From NCBI GenBank assembly GCA_030407315.1, contig JALQPE010000031.1, positions 42,914 to 106,913 on the forward strand: DNA of 64,000 bases, given 5' to 3'. The DNA is from Asparagopsis taxiformis. Taxonomy: Eukaryota > Rhodophyta > Florideophyceae > Bonnemaisoniales > Bonnemaisoniaceae. Position 1 is the stretch's first letter; the number at the start of each line of letters is the position of its first letter. The notes under the pieces are model-generated. The model did not search any database and had not been told where the DNA came from. It worked only from the letters and a program-made list of their open reading frames with translations. The position numbers and the translations under genes are program-made. Of the stretch, positions 1 through 10,324 are shown piece by piece.

Positions 1-400
1 TCTATAGCTGGAACAGCCTTAGCCGTGTTCCTTTAATCCGTCTGTTAGGGCTCCTGAGCCCGCTTAGCTTCTATTCCCCTACTACCATCGCTACCTTGGT
101 GTATTTATACCCCGAACATCTTCTACTACTGCCGCGAGGTGCTTGTGATGACAAGCAGTGTGCTGTACTGATTCCGGGATCGTTTCAGCTGCTGTAATAG
201 TCATTCAGCATAGACGCATGCTGAATGGTACCGAACTCCAGTGTATATTGAATAGGCCGTTATTCTCCCGTTAATTAACGACATTGAATAATGTTATTAA
301 TTGGAGATCCATATATCAGTAATCCGGCACTGAAAACAACTTACCCCAATCATTCAATGCCATTTGCCAATTCTGTTGGACCAGGTTTCGCCGGTCTACA
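1..400 (-). repeat. 3' LTR of Ty3-1 (first bases outside the window)
   Basis: Positions 2-400 match 5273-5671 at a constant offset of 5271 with no visible difference. On the minus strand the LTR begins TGTAGACC at 400. The last codons of pol (350-400) lie inside it. Confidence 0.95.
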
Positions 401-3400
401 CTCCTCTCTTTCAGTGCGAGCTACTCCCGCGAGAGAACTCAATGCTCTCTGCACTTTTCCTTTGTCTGGATAGCTTTCCAGAAACTTGCGCAGCATATCA
501 GGTATGTCCTCTTCCATATTATAAATTGGCTCCCACGTCGGCTCTTCATGACTAAACCCTTTCCATGATACTTGCACTTCGTAGCATTTCTTGGCGCGAT
601 TATAACGCAAATCCAGAAGTCTGGACACAGTATTATAATGCCGATCATTGTGGTCTATAGTATCCAGTAGTTCTTGTGTAACATTGAGCTGTGAGTCTGC
701 ATAGAATTTCAACCTGTTCGCGTGTACCAATGAAACCTTTCCATTGATTAAATCCTCACACTCATATACCCATTCCGACTCCTCCCGCAAAACTCGCTGG
801 GGTCCCAACCACTGCATCTGCAACTTATGCCCATCCTTATTCAGTCGCTTCGCTACCAAAACAAAGTCGCCAACATCAAAGTTGGTTTCATGTACAAACG
901 TTTTTGCATTATGCCTTTTTACATCTGCACACCTTTGCTTCGTTTTTCGCTCTGTAACATCGCGATGTATGGCCTCCAATGACTTGTGTAGTCCTTCAAT
1001 CTTGATTGATTGTAGTAGCTTCACCTCTGCAATTGCCCTTGGCTTTGCAACAGCAGGCGGTAAGAGGAACTTTAAAGGACTGTCTGGCTCTCTTCCTGTA
1101 AACACAGTTATCGGAGCTCGATTTCCCAAGCTTGCAACTACAGAGTTGTTGAGCACCGATTGCACAATGTGCAGAACATGCGGCCACTCTGTTTCCTTCA
1201 GCCTGAACTCGGATAGGAGCGCTCTGCAACACCTCAGGACTTCTCTGCATACTCGTTCAACAGTTCCATTAGCATGAGGAGTATTAGGTGTGGTAAAGTG
1301 GTGTTGACAATGCATAGCTCGATTAATATAATCAACCAACTTATTTTTGAAGTGTGATCCTCGATCACTTACCCATATTCGCGGCGTCCCAAGAGCAGCG
1401 AACCATTTCAGCAATGCAATTGACGCAGAAAATGCATCAGCTTCCCTTGATGCTTGTAACCATGTATAGTTCGACAAATCATCCTTGATGATCATGACGT
1501 ATTGGTCCTTTGTGTCACTCGCACCCATATATAAGAAGTCAAAATGTATTACCTCGTTGACCTTGGTTGCATGTATAGCATGTCCTCTTGGGCGCTCAAT
1601 TCTTTGGCTTCCTGATGTTGCCAGGCAGTGCAGACACGATTTGCAGAAATGCCTGACGTCTGCTCGCAAAGACGGCCAATAGAAACAACTCTTGATTGCT
1701 TCATACGTGCTATCGAATCCACGATGCCCCGCCTTCCCGCAATGACCAACCACACAAACTCGTAATTGCATGTGCGTATCATTAGAAGGTATGAATATTG
1801 CACCAGAATTAGTCTTCAGAAGTCCATCCTGTATGCTCAAGACGTTTGTCAGCTTCTCTGCATCATCAACAGCGGCTTGCGAAGCTAAAAAGTCTTCCTT
1901 ATTCGGCCATGTAAAGTCGGGATCATACTCTGGAGAAAGGGGAGCACGACACAAGGATGCTACTCGCATATGCTCTTGCTCAGCGTCCTTGTTTCTAAGT
2001 TCTGTTGCACCCCAGCGTGATAGTAAGTCGGCCCAACAGTTCTGCTCGCCTGATATATGTATGATAGTATATTGATACTGTGCGAGTATCATACCCCATC
2101 TCTGTACTTTGGAGAAACTGGCCCTGTTTAGCCTCGTGGCTGCTGTCTCTGGATTGAACATAAAGATCAAATTGCTGTGATCTGTAAATATATGAAACCC
2201 TTCAGGTCTCAATAACAGATAGTCCAACCTCTGTACACTGTATATGATAGCTGCTGCTTCCTTTTCAGGAGTTGACCACCTTGAACTTGCGCCGTGAAAT
2301 GATCCAGATAAGAATGCCAACGGTTGATGTTTCTGTTCCGCAAACGGTAAATCAATGTCATTGGGTGGAACTTGCGTCAGGATTCCTGACCAGTGTTTGT
2401 CACTGGCATCAGTGAATAAACATATCAGTTTTGATGCAGAGGGGTGCGCCAACACAACAGACTTTGCCAAAGCTTGCTTCACATTTTCGAAAGCCTCTCT
2501 GTGAGTATGATTCCATCCATTAGCATCTAAGGCGTACTTTGTTAGTCTGCGCTTCTTCCTTGTACCTGCAATCTTATAAATTTCCTCCATAAGCACAGCC
2601 AGTGGTTCAATTACAGTTGTGAACTGTGGTATTCCAGTGCGCATCCATCCGGCTGCACAAATGAACTGTTGCAGCTGATCACATGTCTTTGGATATGGCA
2701 TGCGTAGTAACGCTTCCATCCTTGATGGATCCATCTTAACACCGTTGATACTGATAATTCGTCCACACCAGCGTACTTTTGTCATGAATAGATGACACTT
2801 TGCGGCATGCAACTTCAGATTGAATTCCTTACACAAAGCAAAAAATCGTTCCATGACATCCAACAGCTCACTTGCTGTTGTGGCATGAATCAGTATATCA
2901 TCCAACCAAAGAAGCAGATTCTCCATGATTGGTTCGCAAATGTGTTGCACAGAGCTTTGACAATAGGCTACAGCATTGCGCTGTCCATGCATGACCCGAG
3001 TGGGTGTGTAAACTCCATCCGGAGTGATAAAGCTCTGGCATTCTTGTGCGTCTTCCGCCAAAGGCAACTGCCAATAGCCCTGGCACAAGTCAATAGTCGC
3101 GAAGCACCTTCTATCGGCCAGTCTGGCCAAGACGCTCTCAACGTTTGGCATAGGCCATGCGTATGGAATGGTTACTTTGTTGACTGGCCGCAAGTCTGTA
3201 GTGAACCGAAACATTTCTGGCCCCTTCTTGGGTACCAGAAGAGGAGCGCATGCCCATGCACTTTGGTTATTCTTCCGAACCAAACCAAGTTGCTCCAGTT
3301 GAGACACCTTTTTGGTCAAAAAATCATGCTGTTGCTGCGTGTAGCGACGTAGCCTCACTCGTACCGGGACTGCATTCGGCTGCAGCCTGATCTGCATCGG

Positions 3401-4297
3401 CTCGATGCTTACGGGTGGGTCAGATCCCAATCGCAGTCGGAATATATCAGCATGATGTGTTAGTATATGCTGCATACGTGGCCCCAAATTTACGGGCAAT
3501 CCCGCTTCCATAGCCTCGTCATACATCCGCTTTAAATGTACATTAACACCATTAGGGTTATGCAGTCCAACATCCATTGCCTTATCAATGTCAAGGTCGT
3601 GGCAAGTTGCAGCATACTGATCTGTTGACGCATATGCATCAATTCGCTCTATGATAGAACCTTTCTTCTCCGTATGTTCGTCCAAGTATATCGCAGTCCC
3701 ACTCGACTCTGCCGTCACAAGCTGTGACAAAGATCCAGCAGGCTCGATTTCATTTTCTTGCAAGCCACTTTCTGGCTCAAAAGAGATACCCGTCATATCT
3801 ACGTCATTGTATTTCGCACGTACACGCAAGAGGTGTTGATCTAGATCAAATCCAAGTATCTGCAATACTGGTCGCGATAACAGCACCTCATCCATAGGCT
3901 CCTTGAACACTAAGTATTCAACATTGCGCAACCTGAATGGGCCTTCCAAGGTTGATAGAGTCGTTGAAATTCTCGCTTTAGAATGTGCCGTGATAGTCAT
4001 TGCATCATCATAACCGTCAACAGCCAATCGCATCACAATTGGATCATTGAGTGGCAACATAGACACATATATGTTTTCCTTTGCCAACATCTTCAAATGT
4101 TCCTCTGAGAGTGCAGCATGATCTGCTCCGTAGTCCCCGGAAACGACAACTTCAACTTTGTCAGCCAATACGGCATTGATTCGACCCTTCTTATGAGCCT
4201 TTTTATCGCTTTTCATATGGTCACCTGACTGGGTATCATTTTCCATGCGCACGCGCTTAATTGTTGCCCCTGAGCTCTTCCGCCTAAAGTCCTCCAA
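350..4297 (-). CDS. pol: Ty3-1 Pol polyprotein (PR-RT-RNaseH-IN-chromodomain)
   Basis: The frame is open for 1315 codons and makes the enzymes that copy and insert the element. Visible landmarks: protease DYGAD at residues 55-59 (the usual DSGA/DTGA has Y at position 2); RT about 345-515 with catalytic LDD at 465-467 where most families have Y/F-x-D-D; RNase H with FTDAS near 630; integrase zinc region (H852/H858, C885, C888); and a D,D35,E triad at D920, D978 and E1014. A chromodomain follows at about 1221-1277, with aromatic residues and W-K-G/W-E-P motifs that target chromatin. The frame has no ATG at its head: it continues upstream in the same phase through a single UAG into gag, so it is probably made as Gag-Pol. 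The tail runs about 50 bp into the LTR. No internal breaks are seen. Confidence 0.93.
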   Translation of the reverse strand: MEDFRRKSSGATIKRVRMENDTQSGDHMKSDKKAHKKGRINAVLADKVEVVVSGDYGADHAALSEEHLKMLAKENIYVSMLPLNDPIVMRLAVDGYDDAMTITAHSKARISTTLSTLEGPFRLRNVEYLVFKEPMDEVLLSRPVLQILGFDLDQHLLRVRAKYNDVDMTGISFEPESGLQENEIEPAGSLSQLVTAESSGTAIYLDEHTEKKGSIIERIDAYASTDQYAATCHDLDIDKAMDVGLHNPNGVNVHLKRMYDEAMEAGLPVNLGPRMQHILTHHADIFRLRLGSDPPVSIEPMQIRLQPNAVPVRVRLRRYTQQQHDFLTKKVSQLEQLGLVRKNNQSAWACAPLLVPKKGPEMFRFTTDLRPVNKVTIPYAWPMPNVESVLARLADRRCFATIDLCQGYWQLPLAEDAQECQSFITPDGVYTPTRVMHGQRNAVAYCQSSVQHICEPIMENLLLWLDDILIHATTASELLDVMERFFALCKEFNLKLHAAKCHLFMTKVRWCGRIISINGVKMDPSRMEALLRMPYPKTCDQLQQFICAAGWMRTGIPQFTTVIEPLAVLMEEIYKIAGTRKKRRLTKYALDANGWNHTHREAFENVKQALAKSVVLAHPSASKLICLFTDASDKHWSGILTQVPPNDIDLPFAEQKHQPLAFLSGSFHGASSRWSTPEKEAAAIIYSVQRLDYLLLRPEGFHIFTDHSNLIFMFNPETAATRLNRASFSKVQRWGMILAQYQYTIIHISGEQNCWADLLSRWGATELRNKDAEQEHMRVASLCRAPLSPEYDPDFTWPNKEDFLASQAAVDDAEKLTNVLSIQDGLLKTNSGAIFIPSNDTHMQLRVCVVGHCGKAGHRGFDSTYEAIKSCFYWPSLRADVRHFCKSCLHCLATSGSQRIERPRGHAIHATKVNEVIHFDFLYMGASDTKDQYVMIIKDDLSNYTWLQASREADAFSASIALLKWFAALGTPRIWVSDRGSHFKNKLVDYINRAMHCQHHFTTPNTPHANGTVERVCREVLRCCRALLSEFRLKETEWPHVLHIVQSVLNNSVVASLGNRAPITVFTGREPDSPLKFLLPPAVAKPRAIAEVKLLQSIKIEGLHKSLEAIHRDVTERKTKQRCADVKRHNAKTFVHETNFDVGDFVLVAKRLNKDGHKLQMQWLGPQRVLREESEWVYECEDLINGKVSLVHANRLKFYADSQLNVTQELLDTIDHNDRHYNTVSRLLDLRYNRAKKCYEVQVSWKGFSHEEPTWEPIYNMEEDIPDMLRKFLESYPDKGKVQRALSSLAGVARTEREECRPAKPGPTELANGIE
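401..415 (-). other. polypurine tract of Ty3-1
   Basis: Read on the minus strand, the bases directly before the 3' LTR are CTGAAAGAGAGGAG followed by TGTAGACC. A purine run abutting the 3' LTR is the standard plus-strand primer. It fixes the LTR edge at 400/401. Confidence 0.8.
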
Positions 4298-4309
4298 AAG
4301 CTTACGCTT

Positions 4310-5209
4310 CTATTCGGCAGTAGATTTTGTACACCACCTTATATAGTGTCTCTCTCCTGGACACGTTATGGTATTGAGGCAGAATGGAGCCGATGATGCT
4401 GGTCTGGCCAGGTTTGGATCACCTACAACATCTTTTTCCGCTGTGCGTCTGGTCTCAATTTGTCTGTCTTTGGTAACAGACTGTCTCTTCCACGGCTTCC
4501 CTTTAACTTTGAAGCCGCTTCGTGAAGATGATGATGATGATCCCTGTTTGGTTGTCATACCGGACGTTTCATTATTCCCATTGTCCGATACCTTGTGAAA
4601 CTCTTCACATACAATAGCCTTCTCGACTACATAATCGAAGAACCCTTTCCAGTCCTTCCTCAAATCAGTCTTATGCAGTTCCAGGTCATTCTCGACCTTA
4701 TTCTTGAGTGCTGCTGGCCGCAAAACCTTGCATATATGCTGTACGGCTAGCTTTGGATTACTTTCAATTATTTCTTGTAGTTTATATTCCTCCAGGAATG
4801 ATATATAGTCCGTGAACAGAGCTATGATCCTCAGCTTCGGATCGGTTTCAGCCATGTCTGTTCGAACTTTCTTTTTAAGCATCGACTGCAGCTCCTCTGC
4901 AGTGACATTTTCCAGCGCATCTTCCAATTGCAATTCCAACCACTTCTTTAGAGCAACATCTGACAGCTCTGACACTTGCTGTACTCCTTCAAATGTTCCT
5001 AATTGCACTAGTGCCTTCAACAGTTTGAAATCAACTGAGTTAGTAAGTGATATCGGTTTGAATGTGCTTCCTTGCTCTTCAGCATCCTTTGCCTTGAGCA
5101 AATATTGTTCTCGCTGTGCGAGAAAAGTTTGGTTCGACTTGCTTCCCAGCCTCCGTAGTTCTGGGTGCTTGAGATGGTGCGAACAGTGTCGTACTGCTCT
5201 GTGCTTCAC
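4310..5209 (-). CDS. gag: Ty3-1 Gag with zinc knuckle, start uncertain
   Basis: About 299 codons, ending in UAG at 4310-4312. It is the structural capsid/nucleocapsid protein: helical, charged, with a serine run (residues 223-228) before a basic stretch. A C-terminal knuckle has spacing CX5CX4HX4C (CLNTITC...H....C). It aligns with Ty3-2 Gag. The likely ATG is at 5222-5220 and its first 18 or so codons resemble the Ty3-2 Gag start, but that ATG is one base out of phase with the rest. So either there is a 1-nt indel around 5160-5175 or the start lies elsewhere. UAG separates Gag from Pol in the same frame with no other stop between. In Ty3-2 the matching region is open. Confidence 0.85.
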   Translation of the reverse strand: MKHRAVRHCSHHLKHPELRRLGSKSNQTFLAQREQYLLKAKDAEEQGSTFKPISLTNSVDFKLLKALVQLGTFEGVQQVSELSDVALKKWLELQLEDALENVTAEELQSMLKKKVRTDMAETDPKLRIIALFTDYISFLEEYKLQEIIESNPKLAVQHICKVLRPAALKNKVENDLELHKTDLRKDWKGFFDYVVEKAIVCEEFHKVSDNGNNETSGMTTKQGSSSSSSRSGFKVKGKPWKRQSVTKDRQIETRRTAEKDVVGDPNLARPASSAPFCLNTITCPGERHYIRWCTKSTAE

Positions 5210-5266
5210 CTTCTGATCCCATTGTATTACCAGACTGGATGGAAATACCGGATGTTCACTTGCTAG

Positions 5267-5671
5267 TGATCACTATAGCTGGAACAGCCTTAGCCGTGTT
5301 CCTTTAATCCGTCTGTTAGGGCTCCTGAGCCCGCTTAGCTTCTATTCCCCTACTACCATCGCTACCTTGGTGTATTTATACCCCGAACATCTTCTACTAC
5401 TGCCGCGAGGTGCTTGTGATGACAAGCAGTGTGCTGTACTGATTCCGGGATCGTTTCAGCTGCTGTAATAGTCATTCAGCATAGACGCATGCTGAATGGT
5501 ACCGAACTCCAGTGTATATTGAATAGGCCGTTATTCTCCCGTTAATTAACGACATTGAATAATGTTATTAATTGGAGATCCATATATCAGTAATCCGGCA
5601 CTGAAAACAACTTACCCCAATCATTCAATGCCATTTGCCAATTCTGTTGGACCAGGTTTCGCCGGTCTACA
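5267..5671 (-). repeat. 5' LTR of Ty3-1
   Basis: This 405-bp LTR runs TGATCACTATAG to GGTCTACA on the plus strand, so it starts TGTAGACC and ends CA on its own strand. It lies 5 bp from the stop codon of gene A1 and in the same orientation, so it probably now supplies the A1 3' end. It may hold the promoter of the element. Confidence 0.93.
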
Positions 5672-5676
5672 ATTCG

Positions 5677-7267
5677 TCACACCCTTTCCATTCGTTCAGC
5701 CGTGGTTGGCCTACTCCATGGCCTACGAAAGAGAATTACCAGTACCGAACATAGCAGCGGCGGAAACACGAAAATTACCACGGGAACAAGGATGATCAAC
5801 GGACCAATACTCTTAGTTTCGGTATTGCACGCCGGTGTATCATCCAAAAGCAGCAGTTTTCTAAGCTGTATCAGAATTCGCATAACAGAAGAACCCTGTT
5901 AATATCACTTTTCGGTTTTCCCATCTGTATTGTACAGAGAGATGACGTACCGTCCCTTGGTTGTGGAGTCGGGTGATGTCACGGTCAATCTGTTTACGGA
6001 TCGTGTCGTTGACTCTTGGACTGTAGAGCCATACACCGTTCAATTTGTAATCTTCCTTGGTTTTGTAAATTTCCAGCTTGTCTGTAGCCGAGAAAAACAC
6101 GAAGTTAGGAGGTGTGGACTGTTGGATTACTGACAACAATGTATTCCTGAAAACATTGTTAACATACCACAATTGGAGTGTTTTCCGATCAGATGTTCTC
6201 CTATGACTCCAAAATTCACAGCTAACGACATATTTTTAGGTGTTCTGCTTCTTGAGGAAAGCAGATCAAATGCTACAGAATTAAGTGCCCAAGCATTTTC
6301 GAGTGAACGACGTGGCTTGAAATTGCTGGTCCCATTACCAACTCCATCTACAGATGTTTGCAAACAGATGGGTAAAACCGTTTCAGAAAAAATATATTAG
6401 AAACGGGATGCAAATGTTGAACAGGACTGAGAAGTGAAACTCGATGGAGTTCAATACAAGTTGATTGTACGGCACAGTGATAGGTCGCTTACCTCTTTCT
6501 GGCTGAAGAGAAAAACCAGTGAACCCCTGAGATGGTACTACGGAAAAGGAAACAGCGAAAGATTGGTTGAGATCTCTTGAAAGACCTGAAGTTTTTTTCT
6601 GGAGCGAGACATTCTCTGCACCCCTTGCTTTGAACGAAACAAAGCCTGCAATTGATAGCAATCCGACTCCGAGCAAGGCTAATATCGGAATGTACTTTGC
6701 AGTTAGGAAATACGTCTCTATCGCTTGTGACTGACCGTCGCTGAAGGATGTGAAAAACGAACGGAGACCAGGAGATATGTTGTGGACAGTATTGATAAGC
6801 AAAGTGATGGAAACCATGGAAAAAATCAGTAGTGTTGCCGCGAGAATAAGAATATACCAAGTTCGTTCTTCGAACTTCCAGATCGAGTGGAAAATTGTTA
6901 TACCATATAAGGAATTGCGCGTTTTGAGGATTTCATCGTCCTTCAGAATTATCATGGCGTTACAATTGTCTATCAGCGGGGTTGGTCTATTTTCCGTTGT
7001 CTTCTTTTCATTTGTACCTGGGTATTCATTGACGCCAAGGAAAATTGTTTTTTGTTGGTGTGAAATTCTCTGACTCGGCAAGGGAAGAGGTGCTCTGAAC
7101 ATCTTCATCACTGATATAACAGGGCATACATTTGAGTCATATTGAACTATTTGCTCTCCCAGTTGTCTAGGACAAGAGCCGTAAGTTCCAATATCAAGAA
7201 GATGAAACGGAGTGGAGCAAGCGAGGCTTGAAAACGACAGCAGAAGAAAAATAGAGAGGAAATTCAT
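5677..7267 (-). CDS. Membrane-protein family member A1, four exons, intact
   Basis: No known family is recognised. I read exons 7267-6493, 6347-6168, 6081-5951 and 5895-5677, joined by GT-AG introns of 145, 86 and 55 nt in phases 1, 1 and 0. Together they give 434 residues with no stop. The ATG at 7267 is chosen because it opens a signal peptide (MNFLSIFLLLSFSSLACS). After a Cys-containing ectodomain come membrane segments at about 136-161, 192-212 and 393-415, then a short basic tail. It shares with A2 and B the signal peptide, the PLID-type motif before the first membrane segment, the intron positions and the last membrane segment (IILVPV.IFV.PPLL). Its ectodomain is about 80 residues shorter than theirs. 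The likely site is the plasma membrane or secretory pathway; the role is unknown. The stop is 5 bp from the Ty3-1 LTR. Confidence 0.82.
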
Positions 7268-8248
7268 GTCAATGAATGGCAAGTTGTGTCGGTCTGGCAA
7301 AAGTTGTAGATGAGCGCGATATCCTGCTGACAATGGAAAGCATAAAATTTTACCGAGCCCCTCACCGATGTGTAGAAGGCAGTGGAAAAGTACAAAACGT
7401 GTTTCACCCTAGAATTTCATAGCAGTTGAGATTAGCAATGCGTTCTTCGAGAAGGAAACAGTGTCGAGCATATGCATTGCTGCCTTATTTGTGGACTTCC
7501 GTCTCTGCACATGTACCCAATTGATAGGTTCAAGAAATAAGTCTCAAGAACACATGTCGCGACTGGGCAGATGGGGTGACATGATACATACGAGGTGGGC
7601 TATCGCACGACGCGAATTATATTCGGTTGCTGGCTATAAATAAGTGAATGTGCATGCACATTGATGACTGGTGGCGTTTCTATCTAAATGTTTTGCATGA
7701 GCAGTAGTTATTGGCTGAGATTTTGTGCGTATTCTAAAATCTATTGTACCAAATGTCCGGTGGGACTAGGAAATTTTTCGAGGATTAGGGATTCATCCCA
7801 CACGAATGGAACAGGTTAAGTCAAATATTTTCCTTGAGAACGTTCCAAAACGTTTCAGAGGCGAGCGAGTAATGGTGTCTTCTGCAACAAGTCGCATTTG
7901 CCAAAGACTGTTCTTGTTTCCATACTTGTTAAGCTTTCTACGGGAATAATGAAACATTTTTCAGGCATTAACTCTAGGACAGAGCGTTGAATGTGTTTCA
8001 ATTGAACCTAAGTTTGTAAGAATAATGGTCGGAAGCTATTGGAAAGGACAGATAGCGACAACGCGTTTCACAACGGAATGGTAGTTCGAAGACAATTTTA
8101 GTCACAGTACGTAAAGCCGACAGTATCCAACTACGCTTTGGGGGACTGAAAAAGTCCCCAAATCCTCCAGCCGTCATGTGTACGATGAAAGTGCAATAAC
8201 TTGGAAGCATTCTTCCGCGGAGGTACCTCTAAACCAAGGGATATCGTT
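7268..8248. other. Intergenic region between A1 and A2, with possible A2 3' remnant
   Basis: This stretch is upstream of A1 and downstream of A2. A minus-strand frame at 7998-8210 has a faint likeness (TVTKIVFELPF) to the exon-2 region of the family, so it may be a remnant of A2's missing 3' exons. From 7268 to 7997 I see no gene, repeat or clear promoter motif. Confidence 0.4.
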
Positions 8249-9494
8249 TTATACATTCTTTGCCCCACTAACGTCAACTTCGTGGAATTCAAGCGCACAA
8301 AGGTTGAGAAAAAGAGTTAGAAGAGAACAATAAACTTTGAACAAGACATGACGACTCCAGAACGAACCTATGCTGATCAAAACATCCTCTACTCCGGAAT
8401 CTCTCAAAACTGCAAAGTTTTGCAAATCAGACCGATCCATATCTCTAATATTCTTCCGCAAATATGGGGATTGGTTCTGAAACAAGAAATTCACAAGAGC
8501 CAGTTCATAGAAGAAAGCGAAGATTGCCATGAAGGACAATAACCCCACTCGAAAAAAGGTTATAGCTATTCTGTATTTCGTTCTGATCCATCTTCTTTCT
8601 TGCGCTGTGATAGTTGGATATTGTGTTGGGATTTGGGTCATAGAATTTCGAATATTCCTGTTCGTACTAGTGGTAGAGAAACGCTCATCCTCAAGTGGTC
8701 GGATCTCTTCCGCAAAAGCTTCATCGCTGTTGCCGAACAATATTAACAAAGCAATACTCATAGATCCCCCGTGGATGAGATGAAGTCTCGAAGCAATACC
8801 AACAGCCACTATGGCGAAAAGCATTGCTATGATACTGAGAATAGCCCATGTTTCCAACTTGAAAGGACTAGTAAGCAGGGAGAATGTTTCCTTTCTTGAT
8901 ACATGATTGGTATCTTTTTTTTTGCCCTACAAGAATCAATGGGCTTTCGACAAGAGTGGTACTTGGCGTGAGATGACAGAGGCGCTTTTCAGTTACCAGC
9001 ATAACATTAAGTGTGGCGAATTGATATCCTTTTTCTGCCATCACGTTTATGAAATCAACGAGGGCATTGAAGGTGCACTGGCTCAAAGGGCCGGCCCATG
9101 CACAGTATTGGTCTTTAGCGGATGTTTCATCTACCAGATTGAATATCCCACCGTGAAGTGATGGGTGATGATGCATACGAGACTCTCTGTCGCACCGAAA
9201 TGGTTTTTGCAAGTCCTCAGTATTTGGGTACGAGAGTATCTCGGCATCGAAATGGATGAAGGGCTCTTCTTCAAGGAAGAGATAGCATATGCGTTCCTTG
9301 CATATTTGGAATGCTTGACCATTTTTCTGAAGAAGCGAGAGACAGTTGCTGCCTGGCAACTCTGTCAAGAACCTCTCTTTGGCGTCGTGAGAATTGCAAT
9401 TGAACGGTTTAGGTGCAGAGGTGATAGAAAGGTTTACAAGCGAGAGGAAAAGGAAGATTGACAGAATACTCATGTTGACAGGTGTGATGTCCAT
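8249..9494 (-). pseudogene. Membrane-protein family member A2, frame-broken and 3' truncated
   Basis: This is a close paralog of gene B. It starts at ATG 9494 (or 9473) with a signal peptide, then an ectodomain of about 190 residues with all eight cysteines of B in the same order, including YCAWAGP..QCTFNALVDF. A run of nine A residues (minus strand, plus positions 8915-8923) breaks the frame; with eight A's it would run straight into the first membrane segment (ETWAIL). A family intron is visible at 8367-8278 (90 nt, GT-AG), in the same phase as in B. After SGAKNV comes TAA (8249-8251), where B reads on. That TAA overlaps a possible donor (GTATAA), so an extra intron is not excluded. Exons 2-4 are not clearly found. 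It is either a decayed gene or a live one with a sequence error at the A-run. Confidence 0.75.
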
Positions 9495-10111
9495 TCAAAA
9501 CTGCCAACATGAGAAGCCGGTGTGATACCGGCTATGTAGCATAGTCGGACTGGAACAAACAATGCAATATCATAGGCTGTGATGTTGCATTGTTTCTTCG
9601 ATATACTTGATTTGGTTGCTCAGATGAGACACTCTCACATCAATAGTACCGCAGCTTCGGTACGGGGGAGAAATCGTTGCAAACCTAACAGTCGTCAAAT
9701 TGGACCTGGGCGTCATGCAATGAATTTATTAGAGATCGAGCAGGCTGCTAATCAAAACATCTAGCCCCTCAAAAAGAGCACCTGGCGCTTTATAATTGGA
9801 TGCCATTTGCAAAGCTAAAAGAATGTGCCCAGAGCCGGGTCCGTGGAAATAGGCCTTCTGTGGGCGGTGCCAAAATATCCAGGATCGAGAGAAAAAGTAA
9901 TCCTGCCATCTATCCAATTGTCTCTCTTCCTTTACCAACTCAGCCTTTCCCCTCATCTTTCAATGGCCTGGAAGTGGGGCCACCGAGTCAATCCCGAGCG
10001 ATGGCCGCTTTACACTGACCCAAACGCCACCATGCATTGCTGCACATTGTCCAACAAAGCGTGCTGCAGAAAATATTAAATTTGTAAGTGGTGTAATGGC
10101 CTTTTTCAGAA
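9495..10111. other. Stretch with no recognised gene
   Basis: This is the upstream side of A2 up to the copia-1 LTR. A short inverted repeat (AGCCGGTGTGATACCGGCT, near 9512-9530) lies about 20-35 bp upstream of the A2 start. No coding frame has support from composition or similarity. Confidence 0.5.
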
Positions 10112-10240
10112 TGTCAGGATGCCAACAAAAGACAGCTGTCCGACGCACCGTCGCGACGCCGACGAGAACGGAACACACTAACATATAATAGAAGACAACA
10201 GACATAATGAGTAAAGGACAGGATTCATTCTCCTCTAGCA
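10112..10240 (+). repeat. 5' LTR of copia-1
   Basis: This 129-bp LTR runs TGTCAGGATGCC to CTCTAGCA. It matches the copy near 15503-15634, including the blocks GACAGCTGTCCGACGCACCG and GGATTCATTCTCCTCTAGCA. Confidence 0.88.
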
Positions 10241-10250
10241 GGTTATGGGC
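10241..10250 (+). other. Primer-binding site of copia-1 (tRNA-Met anticodon arm type)
   Basis: GGTTATGGGC directly follows the LTR. It is complementary to the anticodon stem-loop of initiator tRNA-Met (GCCCATAACC). It matches the better preserved sites of copia-2 and copia-3. Confidence 0.65.
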
Positions 10251-10324
10251 TACTTCCTGCCCATTGTGACTCACGATCTCTCCACACGCACCCCCAATCA
10301 CGCGACGACCCATCCGCCCCACCA

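Larger units (their letters stand above)
1..5671 (-). mobile_element. Ty3/gypsy chromovirus-like LTR retrotransposon (Ty3-1)
   Basis: This element reads on the minus strand and is nearly complete; only the first few bases of its 3' LTR lie outside the window. Direct LTRs lie at 1-400 and 5267-5671. Inside, gag (about 4310-5222) precedes one long pol frame (350-4297) in the order protease, RT, RNase H, integrase, chromodomain. The LTRs show no difference over the 399 bp that can be compared, so the insertion is recent. No tRNA-like primer site starting TGG is obvious just inside the 5' LTR. The left target duplication is outside the window, so the 5-bp duplication (attcg expected on the right, 5672-5676) cannot be confirmed. 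Composition and protein relatives match Ty3-2 and the relic near 21-22 kb. Confidence 0.95.
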
